The notes under the pieces were generated by a model. The model saw nothing but the letters and a program-made list of their open reading frames with translations, was not told the DNA's origin and searched no databases. A DNA stretch of 27,647 nucleotides, taken from CAYMLL01 sp964390645. Its GTDB lineage: Bacteria; Planctomycetota; UBA8108. Each line of letters starts with the position of its first letter. Within the stretch, counting starts at the first letter, position 1. The stretch spans positions 1-27,647 of the forward strand of contig CAYMLL010000070.1 in the NCBI GenBank assembly GCA_964390645.1. Direction: 5' to 3'. This document shows positions 14,252 to 21,677 of this stretch, piece by piece. Position numbers and translations under genes: made by a program.

Positions 14252-15835
14252 TTGAAACACAACGCCGCGATGGTTATCGCCTGTCTGGTCGGTTTCTCGC
14301 TGTCTCTCCCGCTCCCCGCGCAAGAGAGGAAGCTGCCCGAACCCACTCCACTGGAGCAGGAAGAGAAGACGAAGCTCATCAACCGGCTCTTCAAGTCCGA
14401 GTACTCGAAGAGGACGAATGCCGCGCGGAGTGATCTCGCCAAGGTGCTTCTCTCCCGGGCGAAGAGGGAGAAGAACGACATGGGCGCGCGGTTCGTTCTT
14501 CTCAGAGAGGCGATCCACCTCTCCGCCCGCAGCGCTGACCTGCCCACCTCCCTCAGCGCTTTCCAGCTGATGGAGGGGGCTTACGTCATCGACCCAGTGA
14601 AAATCAAGGAGAGTCTCCTGACGGCCTTTCCCAGGACGAGATCTCTCATCATCGAAGAGACCATCTTCGATGAGTGGATGGGACTTGTCGACACGGCGAT
14701 AGCGGTGGACGACTACTCTGCTGCAGACCGTTTCGCCGCGATGGCGCGAAAGAGATCGTCGAGGGACAAGCTCCTCCTGGGTATCGCCAAGGATAAACAG
14801 AAGTACATCAAGGCCCTCGAGAAGCGATTTCGAACGGTGAAGTCATCCTTCGGGAAGCTTGCCGATGATCCCGAAAATGTCGAGGCCAACGGGACCTTCG
14901 GGGAGTTCCTCTCTCTCTACAAGCGGGAGTGGAGGACGGGCCTGGCCATGGTGGCGAAGGGGCCCGCGGGTGATCTGAAAAAGCTGGCCGCCGAAGAGCT
15001 CGATGCCGCCAGTGTTCCCCTCGGGCTTCAAATGGTCGCCGAGAGCTGGTGGGAGAAGGCACAGGACACCAAGGACGTCGTCCGAACCAGCTGCCTGCTG
15101 CGGGCGGCGCACTGGTACCGCAAGGTCCTCTCCGACCTCGAAGGTTCGAGCCGGGGCCGGATCGAGAAGCGGTTGGGGGAAATCGAGAAGGCCATCGGAA
15201 ACTTCCGGAGAATCAAGCTGTCCGAGCTACAGGTGCTCTGTTACGAGGACAAGCGCTGGAGACCCCACCCACTCGAGAAGATGGCGCTTTCCAGACGCAG
15301 TGAATCTCTCACCGCCAAGAACACCAGCGGCATCTCTTCGTACGCGCTGTTGAGCTCAAAGAGGCTGCTGCGGGGCGATTTCTCCGCGACGGTCCAGATC
15401 TACGGCGGCAGGACCCTGGGAATCACATCGACCGATATGCGCTCCAAGCGTCTGCAGATCGAATTGAAGGAGGGCTGGCAGCACGTCCGAGTGGAGCGCG
15501 TGGGCAAGAGCCTGACCTTTGCTGTGAACGGCAAGCTGGTCAAGTGGGAGGCCAACAGCATCTATACCCGTTACTATCCCCCCCCGAATCCCGAGCAAAC
15601 CTCCTATCTCTTCGTCTCGTTGAACTCCGGCCAGCAGTGTTCGATCCGTACGCTGGGGATCGAGGCCAGCACGAAGGAGTTCGGTGACGGCACCTCCGAC
15701 TCCGAGAAGCCGGATGACGACTCCGAAGTGGGTCGCGGGAAAGAGGACGATGACCGTGACCGCGGCCGAGGGCGTTCCAGCGGCAGGGACCGCCGCCGGG
15801 ATAACAGGTCATCTGGCCTTCAGCAGCCGGTGTAG
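14252..15835 (+). CDS. Large exported protein of unknown function with acidic/basic low-complexity tail
   Basis: 527 residues if started at TTG 14252, chosen because GGGAGG at 14240-14245 sits six bases upstream; an internal ATG at 14270 is the alternative. Residues 1-24 form a signal peptide (LSLPLPAQ|ER). Residues about 30-330 are helical and resemble an N-terminal helical module seen in many planctomycete exported proteins (LEQEEKTKLINRLF, ARFVLLREAIHLS). Residues about 370-480 look like a beta-sandwich with LamG/DUF1583-like features (GDFSATVQIYG, WQHVRVERVGKSLTFAVNG). The final 45 residues are almost all Asp, Glu, Arg, Gly and Ser. I see no catalytic motif. Its 3' end overlaps the convergent metallophosphoesterase gene by 16 bases. 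The longer frame starting near 13937 lacks a ribosome site and overlaps the PQQ gene, so it was not used. Confidence 0.75.
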   Translation: MKHNAAMVIACLVGFSLSLPLPAQERKLPEPTPLEQEEKTKLINRLFKSEYSKRTNAARSDLAKVLLSRAKREKNDMGARFVLLREAIHLSARSADLPTSLSAFQLMEGAYVIDPVKIKESLLTAFPRTRSLIIEETIFDEWMGLVDTAIAVDDYSAADRFAAMARKRSSRDKLLLGIAKDKQKYIKALEKRFRTVKSSFGKLADDPENVEANGTFGEFLSLYKREWRTGLAMVAKGPAGDLKKLAAEELDAASVPLGLQMVAESWWEKAQDTKDVVRTSCLLRAAHWYRKVLSDLEGSSRGRIEKRLGEIEKAIGNFRRIKLSELQVLCYEDKRWRPHPLEKMALSRRSESLTAKNTSGISSYALLSSKRLLRGDFSATVQIYGGRTLGITSTDMRSKRLQIELKEGWQHVRVERVGKSLTFAVNGKLVKWEANSIYTRYYPPPNPEQTSYLFVSLNSGQQCSIRTLGIEASTKEFGDGTSDSEKPDDDSEVGRGKEDDDRDRGRGRSSGRDRRRDNRSSGLQQPV

Positions 15836-17265
15836 GTCTCGCAGCCGAGGGCTTCGGCGCTGCCGGGCGCATCGGGATCGAGACCGCAATCCAGCGGCGG
15901 TGTGCCGGGGGGAGATGGTCCCGGCCCGCCGCGGAAAAGAAAATTCAGCACTTGAATCCCATCGGAAATGTCCACGGCCCCGCTGTTGTCAAAATCAGCC
16001 GCCTCGAGACAGGGTGGGACGGAGCCTTCGAGAAACAGAAAATTCAGGGTCCTGACGGCATCGGTGATGGTCATCGCTCCATCCCCATCTCCATCTCCGC
16101 GATGGAAGACCGGGGCGACCACCTTGCTGATGCTCATATTGTCGAAAACCCGGTCGGATCTGTCGACCGCGGAGAGCAGAAGCCGGGGCCCCTGTATATC
16201 CAGCCGGACATGGTGGTAAACGCTGGCGTAATAAGCCGTGTTGGCGCCCGGGCTCCTTTGCGCGAGGCTTCCGCCACCGCCCCCGGTGACGACGTAGACC
16301 GGGCCGTCGGGATCCTGGTAATCGGGATCCTCCCCGGCTCCAACCGGCTGTGCGTTCCTCATCGGATAGAATCTCTCGTAAAAATGGGCGTGCCCCTGGA
16401 ACACCAGGTCGACCCCGTAGCGCGCAAAGAGGGGATCTAACGCCCTCCTGTTGGCCTCGACCGCCAGCCAGGCCGCGTAGAGGGGATGATGGAGCGAGAC
16501 AATCTTCCAGAGCCTCTGGCTGCCGGCCAATTGCTCCTCGATCCATGTGTACTGGGCGGTTCCCACCCCGATCTCTCCCTGGTTGGAATCGAGAATCAGG
16601 AAGATCGCATCTCCGTACTCGAAGGAATAATACCTCTCGCCGCCCGGGCTCCCTTCCGGCAGGTGAAAGGACTCCAAGTAAACAACGCCCCCGTCATCGA
16701 GGTCATGATTTCCCAGCGTCGGATAGATCACGGCACGGGAGAGAGTCTCGGCGTACATGCCGAAATACTTCCTGTCCATCTCCTCATCGCTGCCACCGCG
16801 CGGATAGAGAAAATCCCCGGCGTGAATTCCGACATCAGGGAAGGAAAGCCGGATACCGGCTGCGACATCGATCTGGGCCTGGTTCCCGGTGCCGGTATCC
16901 CCGAAAACGACAACGCGAAACTCCCCATCGGGAGAAGGCGTGGGAAAGGTCCCGAAGCTCAGGCCATCAGCCGCCACCGTGCCGTCGGAGATCACCCTGT
17001 AATGATACTCCGTGTCGGCCGCGAGCCCGGTGAGAGCGACAGCGTGCTCGATGGAAGGGCCGGGGCTTTCGACGCTCAACCCCAGGCCGGCGTCCGGGCC
17101 GTACTCGACGGCCCCGGCTGAAGGAGCGGCTGTCCTCCAGACGATCACCATCGAGTCGGTCGAGCCGAGCTGAAGAAACGGCCCGCGGGTCAGCTCCTGC
17201 GCGCCAGCAGCTGCAGCGACGAACAACAGGGCCGCCGTTGCGGCAACTACGCATCGCCTCGTCAT
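15820..17265 (-). CDS. Secreted purple-acid-phosphatase-like metallophosphoesterase with dockerin-like tail
   Basis: 481 residues. ATG 17265 is preceded by AAGGAAGG, a strong ribosome site. Residues 1-22 are a signal peptide (AAAAGAQ). Residues 25-110 form a fibronectin-like N-terminal domain, as in purple acid phosphatases (RGPFLQLGSTDSMVIVWRT). The metallophosphoesterase core has all five motifs: GDTGTG (D123), HAGDF (D151), GNHD (N186-H187), HH (259-260) and GHAH (292-294), so two metal ions and catalysis are expected. Residues about 390-480 hold two dockerin-like calcium repeats (DGDGDGAMTITDAVRTLNFLF and DFDNSGAVDISDGIQVLNFLF) with the Cys-rich ending seen in planctomycete secreted proteins. 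A secreted phosphatase or phosphodiesterase is likely; the substrate is unknown. A 136-base divergent gap separates its start from the SHD1 gene. Confidence 0.92.
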   Translation of the reverse strand: MTRRCVVAATAALLFVAAAAGAQELTRGPFLQLGSTDSMVIVWRTAAPSAGAVEYGPDAGLGLSVESPGPSIEHAVALTGLAADTEYHYRVISDGTVAADGLSFGTFPTPSPDGEFRVVVFGDTGTGNQAQIDVAAGIRLSFPDVGIHAGDFLYPRGGSDEEMDRKYFGMYAETLSRAVIYPTLGNHDLDDGGVVYLESFHLPEGSPGGERYYSFEYGDAIFLILDSNQGEIGVGTAQYTWIEEQLAGSQRLWKIVSLHHPLYAAWLAVEANRRALDPLFARYGVDLVFQGHAHFYERFYPMRNAQPVGAGEDPDYQDPDGPVYVVTGGGGGSLAQRSPGANTAYYASVYHHVRLDIQGPRLLLSAVDRSDRVFDNMSISKVVAPVFHRGDGDGDGAMTITDAVRTLNFLFLEGSVPPCLEAADFDNSGAVDISDGIQVLNFLFRGGPGPSPPGTPPLDCGLDPDAPGSAEALGCETYTGC

Positions 17266-17401
17266 GCCCTCACCTTCCTTTTTCCTCGTTTCCAGGCCAC
17301 CCCCAGCCTAAGGCCAGTGCCCCCCGGAGACAAGAAAGCCGGTGGGCGCCGGGCGGAACAGGCCGGAGAAACTCGCTGCACTGAACAAGAGGAGCTTCCA
17401 C

Positions 17402-17617
17402 ATGAAACTGCGGTTCGAGTCGGTGCTGATGGTCTGCTTGCTGTTGCTGGCGGCGACTCCAGCTTCGGCACGCGAGTGGACCAGCCGTAACGGGAAGAAT
17501 GCTGTCGAGGCCGGGCTGCAGACGATGGACACGAACGGCCACGTCATTCTCGAGCGACACGACGGCAGGTTCCTGAAGATTCCCATCAGGGCGTTAACAG
17601 CCGACGTTGGTGCATGA
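17402..17617 (+). CDS. Short exported SHD1-domain protein truncated by an IS end
   Basis: 71 residues from ATG 17402, with AAGAGGAG at 17387-17394 at ideal spacing. The first 22 residues are a signal peptide (LLLLAATPASA|RE). The mature part begins REWTSRNGKNAVEA and ends with DGRFLKIPIRALTADVGA, which matches the SHD1 domain (PF03983): R.W, strand, G.V.L...DG..+.+P+..L. SHD1 proteins of planctomycetes are usually longer. Here the frame ends at TGA 17615-17617 inside the left terminal repeat of an IS903-type relic (17603-17617), so the last four residues and the stop are supplied by the element. No continuation of the gene was found beyond the right end of the element. It is probably a broken gene, though it may still be expressed. 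Confidence 0.7.
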   Translation: MKLRFESVLMVCLLLLAATPASAREWTSRNGKNAVEAGLQTMDTNGHVILERHDGRFLKIPIRALTADVGA

Positions 17618-18174
17618 ACACCTCTTGTGAACGTGGACGGACGCCTCGAGACTGTCGGTCCATCGACAATTTTCGAGGAGCTTCGCTCGTTGGCAGCAGG
17701 CACGTCGAGTCCGGTGCACCCGAGATACAAGACAGAGTATGCGGTGCAGAACTGACCGGAGTACGGGCGAGGACTCCGGAATCGTGGCGATATCACGATC
17801 TGGTTCAGCGAGGACGCGATCGCGCGTTGGGCTCCTCGTGGGTGGCGGAGGCGAGGCGCGCAACGACGCTGCTCGGTTCTCGCGATCGAGACGGTGCTGA
17901 CGTTGAGGCTCTTGTTTGACTTGCCGCCGCGTCAAACCGAGGGCTTCGTCGGCCGCCAGGCTCGCGTCGAGAACACGTTCTCTTGATTCGAGCAGCTCTT
18001 CGGCGGCCGGCTTCGATCACGCGATCGAGGTAATCGAGCGACCGAGGCCCGACTAGCCTGCGACGTTCTCGACCGTGTGCTTCAGCTTGGAGCGCCAGGA
18101 CTTGAGCCGATCCGAGATCGAGGTTGATCGGTCGCGAGGAAGAACGCGCCGGTTTCGACTCGTGCAACAACGCC
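17603..18174 (+). mobile_element. Internally deleted IS903-group (IS5 family) insertion sequence
   Basis: Imperfect inverted ends border the relic: GACGTTGGTGCATGA at 17603-17617 and the reverse complement of GGCGTTGTTGCACGA at 18160-18174 match at 12 of 15 positions. They resemble the known IS903 end, which starts GGCTTTGTTG. The element is about 572 bases long, against roughly 1.06 kb for a full IS903, because the central part of the transposase is missing. No 9-base target duplication is visible (TTAACAGCC on the left, GGTCTCGAG on the right), so the element is old or the site has been rearranged. Confidence 0.75.
17705..18127 (+). pseudogene. IS903-type transposase pseudogene with fused N- and C-terminal ends
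   Basis: A single frame carries the N-terminal transposase blocks (RNRGDITIWFSEDAIARW, LAIETVLTLRLLF, RQTEGFVG). It passes directly, in frame, into the C-terminal block (RVENTF, QLFGGRLRSRD, TEARLACDVLDRV, LGAPGLEPI) and ends at TGA 18125-18127. The two catalytic Asp regions are gone; the Glu of VEN (17969-17971) probably corresponds to the catalytic Glu of IS903. Two in-frame TGA codons, at 17753-17755 and 17984-17986, confirm it is dead. Confidence 0.8.
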
Positions 18175-18316
18175 GGTCTCGAGCCTTGAACTGGTCTGCG
18201 AGCCACTTTGACCGGCAAGTCAGCCCTCTGATGCAAGCAAGGTCTTGCGATGGCCTCATTCCAGAGCCGGAGCTCTTCTCTGAGCATGACCCTGTCTGAA
18301 AGGATGACCTCTCCGA
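18175..18316. other. Short gap between IS relic and lipoprotein gene
   Basis: 142 bases after the right IS end up to the stop of the minus-strand lipoprotein gene. Nothing recognisable was found, including no continuation of the SHD1 gene in any frame. Confidence 0.4.
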
Positions 18317-19705
18317 TCAATCCTCGATCACGAGAATGCTCTCACCGGCCATGCCGGGTTGACCTGGACAATACAGATAAAGTTGAGTGGGCGCATTGTC
18401 GGCCACGGTGATCCTGACATACGAACCTCGCTTTCCGGGCACACCTTTGATCGCCACACCTTCTCGATACTTCTTGCCCCCACGGTGGACACCGTCCCCG
18501 GACGTGGAAAACCTGAGTGGAAAGCCGGTATTGGTTTCCAGGGACTGATCGAAGTAATAGGTGTTTCCGCGCTTCAAGGTCAGCTTCGGATCGAAGCTCC
18601 GGTTGATGGAAAAACGCCGTTCCTCGTCGGTCCGCACGTCGACCTCGTAACCGTGGTATTCGACCCGGTTGCCACCGTACTCGCCGAAGGGGATTCTGGT
18701 GGGCAGTTGATGGGCTCTGTTGTTGAGCAAGTGATAGGCGGCAGAATCCACCTCCTCGAGCTCCTGCCTGGTGCATGGCTTCCATTCCCGGTGGAGGTTC
18801 TCGCACCAGCCTCGGGGTTTGGCTTCCTCTCTGGGTGCATCAGCGTGCCTTGTGAGCAGTTCGTAGTAACCGATGTTCGTGGCCCAGATATGCCACAGGT
18901 ACTCATCGACCTGGCATCCCCAGCCGCACGACGTCGCATCGTACGTATACCAGGCGCCTTCCGGATAGACCCATCTGCCATCTACAGGTTTCACCGTCCG
19001 GTCGATTCCGCGCGCACGATCCATGGCATCGGAAAGAGTCGACGACCACGTATCACCGGCCTCTTCGTCCGGCAGGCCGAAATCCTCCGCGTAGACACTC
19101 TGGAGCGCCTTGCCGTACTTGTGAAAGAGCTCCTCGACCGCGATGTCAGATTCGCCGTCGCGCGAGTGCCCGACGCCTGAGTGCCCCGGACGAAGCGCCT
19201 GCGCCGGCACCCAGAAGGGTTGACCGGGCTCGAAGGCGATCCAGGCATTGTCCAGTGCCTTGGTATCGACCAGGACAATGAGGACATTCCGTCCTTCAGG
19301 ATCCTTCTGATGGTATTCGAAGACCTTCTGGTCGTCCGGGATGAAGTCCTCGTCGTTGTCCATGAGCTGGGCGAAGACCTTCGCCGCGTGGATGATCTCG
19401 GGAACGGGCGTCTGTGGCATGGCCGCAATGGTGACACCGAAGACATTGATGTACGTGTCAAAGAACTTCTCCATGCCGCAAGCGAGCCCGGGCAAGTCAG
19501 GATGCGCTGCCTTGTACTGCTCGAGGCTCATGGGCTCGAAAGCGGGCCCTGGACAGGCTGTCGCCAGGCTCGACTGAGGTGGAAGTGACTGCTGCGCTGG
19601 ATTCTCGGCATCTGGCTCGGCGGGTTCAACAGTAGATGACGGCTGCGACGTCTCACACCCCACCAACAGCACGGCTGCAATTGTCGACAGCAGGACCTGC
19701 TTCAT
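18317..19705 (-). CDS. Lipoprotein: metallopeptidase-like domain with altered HExxH plus cupredoxin-like C-terminal domain
   Basis: 462 residues from ATG 19705; the longer frame has no signal peptide, so this start is preferred. LLVGC (residues 13-17) is a clear lipobox, giving a lipoprotein. Residues about 80-290 have the same layout as the metallopeptidase at 11488-12492: FFDTYINVFG against FYEKYVNANG, then DIAVEELFHKYG against ILIHEFAHNIH, then QVDEYLWHIW against NHHEYFAEGV. The zinc motif reads EELFH (residues 191-195), so the first His is lost. Residues about 365-462 resemble a cupredoxin-like domain found in marine bacterial and phage proteins (YYFDQS, PLRFSTSGDGVHRGG, GVPGKRGSYV, LYLYC, GMAG). 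Two expected ligand positions are changed (F395 for His, Q449 for the His of CxxH). Several Cys in between (260, 264, 301, 311) may form disulfides. Function unknown; probably binding rather than proteolysis. Confidence 0.7.
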   Translation of the reverse strand: MKQVLLSTIAAVLLVGCETSQPSSTVEPAEPDAENPAQQSLPPQSSLATACPGPAFEPMSLEQYKAAHPDLPGLACGMEKFFDTYINVFGVTIAAMPQTPVPEIIHAAKVFAQLMDNDEDFIPDDQKVFEYHQKDPEGRNVLIVLVDTKALDNAWIAFEPGQPFWVPAQALRPGHSGVGHSRDGESDIAVEELFHKYGKALQSVYAEDFGLPDEEAGDTWSSTLSDAMDRARGIDRTVKPVDGRWVYPEGAWYTYDATSCGWGCQVDEYLWHIWATNIGYYELLTRHADAPREEAKPRGWCENLHREWKPCTRQELEEVDSAAYHLLNNRAHQLPTRIPFGEYGGNRVEYHGYEVDVRTDEERRFSINRSFDPKLTLKRGNTYYFDQSLETNTGFPLRFSTSGDGVHRGGKKYREGVAIKGVPGKRGSYVRITVADNAPTQLYLYCPGQPGMAGESILVIED

Positions 19706-19911
19706 GATGTGTTGATTTCCGTGGGGATCCTGATCCCTCGCCCTGACGAGCTCAGAGCATCGAATACTGAACAATCGTGAACAGAGATCTTGCGGGCTAT
19801 TGCGGGATTCTTCGTTCAGGGGAATTCGATCACCAGCCTCCACGAACGCTACCACCTTCTATTGTGGTTTCAGGACCCCCCGATGAAGGCCGAGGGGCAT
19901 CAGGTCCCGAG

Positions 19912-19929
19912 GAATCATGCAACAACGCC
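19912..19929 (-). repeat. Isolated IS903-type terminal repeat
   Basis: On the minus strand the first 15 bases read GGCGTTGTTGCATGA. This matches the right end of the relic at 17603-18174 at 14 of 15 positions and resembles the IS903 end for three more bases. It lies 15 bases beyond the sulfatase stop codon. The inside of the element would extend toward lower coordinates, but no transposase remains there. It may be a solo end left by deletion; chance similarity is possible. Confidence 0.45.
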
Positions 19930-19944
19930 GTTCTCTCCCGCAAG

Positions 19945-20181
19945 TCAGGGCAGCTTCGAGGCGAGACTCGCTTCCATGCGCGAATGCTCCACCTTGCCGG
20001 CGAGGTTCTTCCATTCGTTCGGGTCGCTTGCCAGGTCATACAGCTCCCGGGTCCCATCCTCGTAGCGGATCAGCCGCCAGGAGCGCGAACGGACGGCGTG
20101 GCGGCCTTTCCCGAAGGTGGTCACCACTGCGCGGTCGGTATCGACGCCACGACTCTCGAGGAGAGTCCTGAAAGAAAGTAC
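19945..20181 (-). pseudogene. C-terminal end of the interrupted sulfatase
   Basis: Directly after TAG 20182-20184 the same frame reads VLSFRTLLES, then AVVTTFGKGRHAVRSRSWRLI and RELYDLASDPNEWKNLAGK. This is the standard ending of iduronate-sulfatase-like proteins, in which the sequence around the stop is usually GL(E/Q)G.SL.PLL. The break is therefore a single base change from GAG or CAG, not a frameshift. The C-terminal subdomain helps close the active site in this family, so loss of it would probably inactivate the enzyme. Confidence 0.8.
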
Positions 20182-21393
20182 CTAGAGGCCCGCCCGAGCG
20201 GGCAAACCGGCGAGGTCGATGAGGGTGGGGTAGAGGTCGACCAGGCTGACGGGGGCTGGAGTCCGCTGCCCGGCCCATTTCCTCGCCGCTGGATGCCCGG
20301 CGGCCGGTACGATCAGCTGCGGTAGTCGGGTGGAGCGTTCCCAGCCGGTCCATTTACCCCAATGCTGTTTCTCTCCGAGGTGCCATCCGTGATCGCTCCA
20401 CAGGATGACGAGCGTATTGCCGGCATGGGGGCCCTTTCGGAGCGCGTCGACGAGACGTCCGATCTGGGCGTCGACGAAGCTCACGCAGGCGAGGTAAGCG
20501 CGTACCGCCGCCTTCCACTGGCGGTGCTTCAGGACCGTGGCATGGGCACCGGCCGTCACGGCCTCCAGGGCGGTCTTCCTTCCGGCCGTCCCGAGGTCAT
20601 CGAGATCCCCCTTCGATGCCGGGGGCAGTGAGATGGAATCCACGGGGTAGTCCTCGAAGTACTTCCCGGGAGCGAAGAGCGGAATGTGGGGGCGGTAGTA
20701 GCCGACCGCCAGGAAGAAGGGTTTTTCTTTCTTCTTCCGCAGCCGCTCACAGGCCCAGGCGGTTATTTTTCCGTCGCCCATCTCATCGTCGCTGATATCG
20801 AAGGGACCCCAGTCGAACGACTCGCCCTTGGGGTCCCCCGGGGTGCGATCGCTGGGCATGCGGTTGAGGGGCAGGACGATGGTCTTGCCGTCGATCCCGG
20901 TGACATGTCGAGGCTCCTCACTTCCCTTGCTCGACAGCTCCTTCTTCGTATAGCTCACCTGCTTCTTGCTCAGCGGGCTCCAGCGTTGCTCGGTGGAGAA
21001 GAACTTCTCGAACAGCCCGGAGCTGCCCTTGTGCAGCAGCTTGCCGGTGCCGAAGGTCGAGTATCCGTTCCTGGCGAAGTACTGCGGCAGGTAGACAAGC
21101 CCGGGATTCTTCTTCCGTATGTCATGCCTGTTCTCGTAGATCCCGGTCGTGGTCGGCAGGAGCCCGCTGAAGATCGCGGAGCGGGAGGGACCGCAGAGCG
21201 GGGCGGCGCAATGGGCGTTGGTGAAGACGGTGCCGCGGGCGGCGAGCCGATCCATGTTCGGAGTCCTGACCTGAGGATGGCCGCCGAGGAATCCCACCCA
21301 GTCGTTCAGGTCATCGATGGCGATGAAGAGGATGTTCGGTGGGCTGGCACCGTCGCCGGCCGCGCTCGCCGGGTTCCCGGCGAGTGCGAGCAC
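20182..21393 (-). CDS. Exported sulfatase (iduronate-2-sulfatase-like), interrupted by in-frame TAG
   Basis: 403 residues before the TAG at 20182-20184. The protein starts with DD (27-28) of the metal site in ILFIAIDDLND. It carries CGPSR (C67-R71), the formylglycine signature C-x-P-S-R, and SDHGWHLGEKQHWGKW, which supplies further metal and sulfate ligands. Blocks such as LGGHPQVRTPNMDRLAARG place it near iduronate-2-sulfatase-like enzymes of the S1 class. It needs a formylglycine-generating enzyme, not present here. The start is uncertain: GTG 21393 has no ribosome site, while the in-frame ATG at 21433-21435 is followed two codons later by TGA 21427-21429. A hydrophobic export segment (LLTIAVLALAGNPASAA) lies across this region, so the signal peptide probably begins upstream of 21393. 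The gene continues in frame after the TAG as 19945-20181. Confidence 0.8.
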   Translation of the reverse strand: MLALAGNPASAAGDGASPPNILFIAIDDLNDWVGFLGGHPQVRTPNMDRLAARGTVFTNAHCAAPLCGPSRSAIFSGLLPTTTGIYENRHDIRKKNPGLVYLPQYFARNGYSTFGTGKLLHKGSSGLFEKFFSTEQRWSPLSKKQVSYTKKELSSKGSEEPRHVTGIDGKTIVLPLNRMPSDRTPGDPKGESFDWGPFDISDDEMGDGKITAWACERLRKKKEKPFFLAVGYYRPHIPLFAPGKYFEDYPVDSISLPPASKGDLDDLGTAGRKTALEAVTAGAHATVLKHRQWKAAVRAYLACVSFVDAQIGRLVDALRKGPHAGNTLVILWSDHGWHLGEKQHWGKWTGWERSTRLPQLIVPAAGHPAARKWAGQRTPAPVSLVDLYPTLIDLAGLPARAGL

Positions 21394-21460
21394 AGCGATG
21401 GTCAGAAGAAAGGGGGCTCCTTGACTTCAGCTCATGTGTTTACGGACAGGAGCGTCGTCC

Positions 21461-21549
21461 CGGGTTCCTTCGGAACCCGAGCCCGCGCCGGTCGTTCACG
21501 GTGATTCCCAGGGTTCGAACTGCTGCACCGCCGCAGCAGAGCAGAACCC
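21461..21549. other. Two stem-loops upstream of the interrupted sulfatase
   Basis: CGGGTTCC (21461-21468) pairs perfectly with GGAACCCG (21472-21479) around a TTC loop. A compound hairpin follows: GGGTTC (21511-21516) with GAACCC (21544-21549), enclosing CTGCTGC (21520-21526) with GCAGCAG (21533-21539). They lie in the 292-base gap between the esterase stop and the sulfatase start. They could act as a leader structure of the sulfatase transcript or as remnants of an intergenic repeat. Confidence 0.35.
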
Positions 21550-21677
21550 GAGCACCCTCAGCGTCCGCGGCTGTGTAGACGAAGTCAACACCTCACCTGG
21601 CCCCGGTGCGTTCACGGAAGAGCACTATCGAAAGACCCGGTGCCGGGTATGCCGGGGCCGGGAGGACACGATCACTG

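Noticed and set aside
17805..18320. Minus-strand frame of 171 codons across the IS relic
   Set aside because: The plus strand there encodes recognisable transposase blocks, and the minus frame has Arg-rich antisense composition.
21511..21549. tRNA T-arm because of GGGTTCGAAC
   Set aside because: No acceptor, D or anticodon arms can be folded around it; the sequence is better explained as a two-step hairpin.
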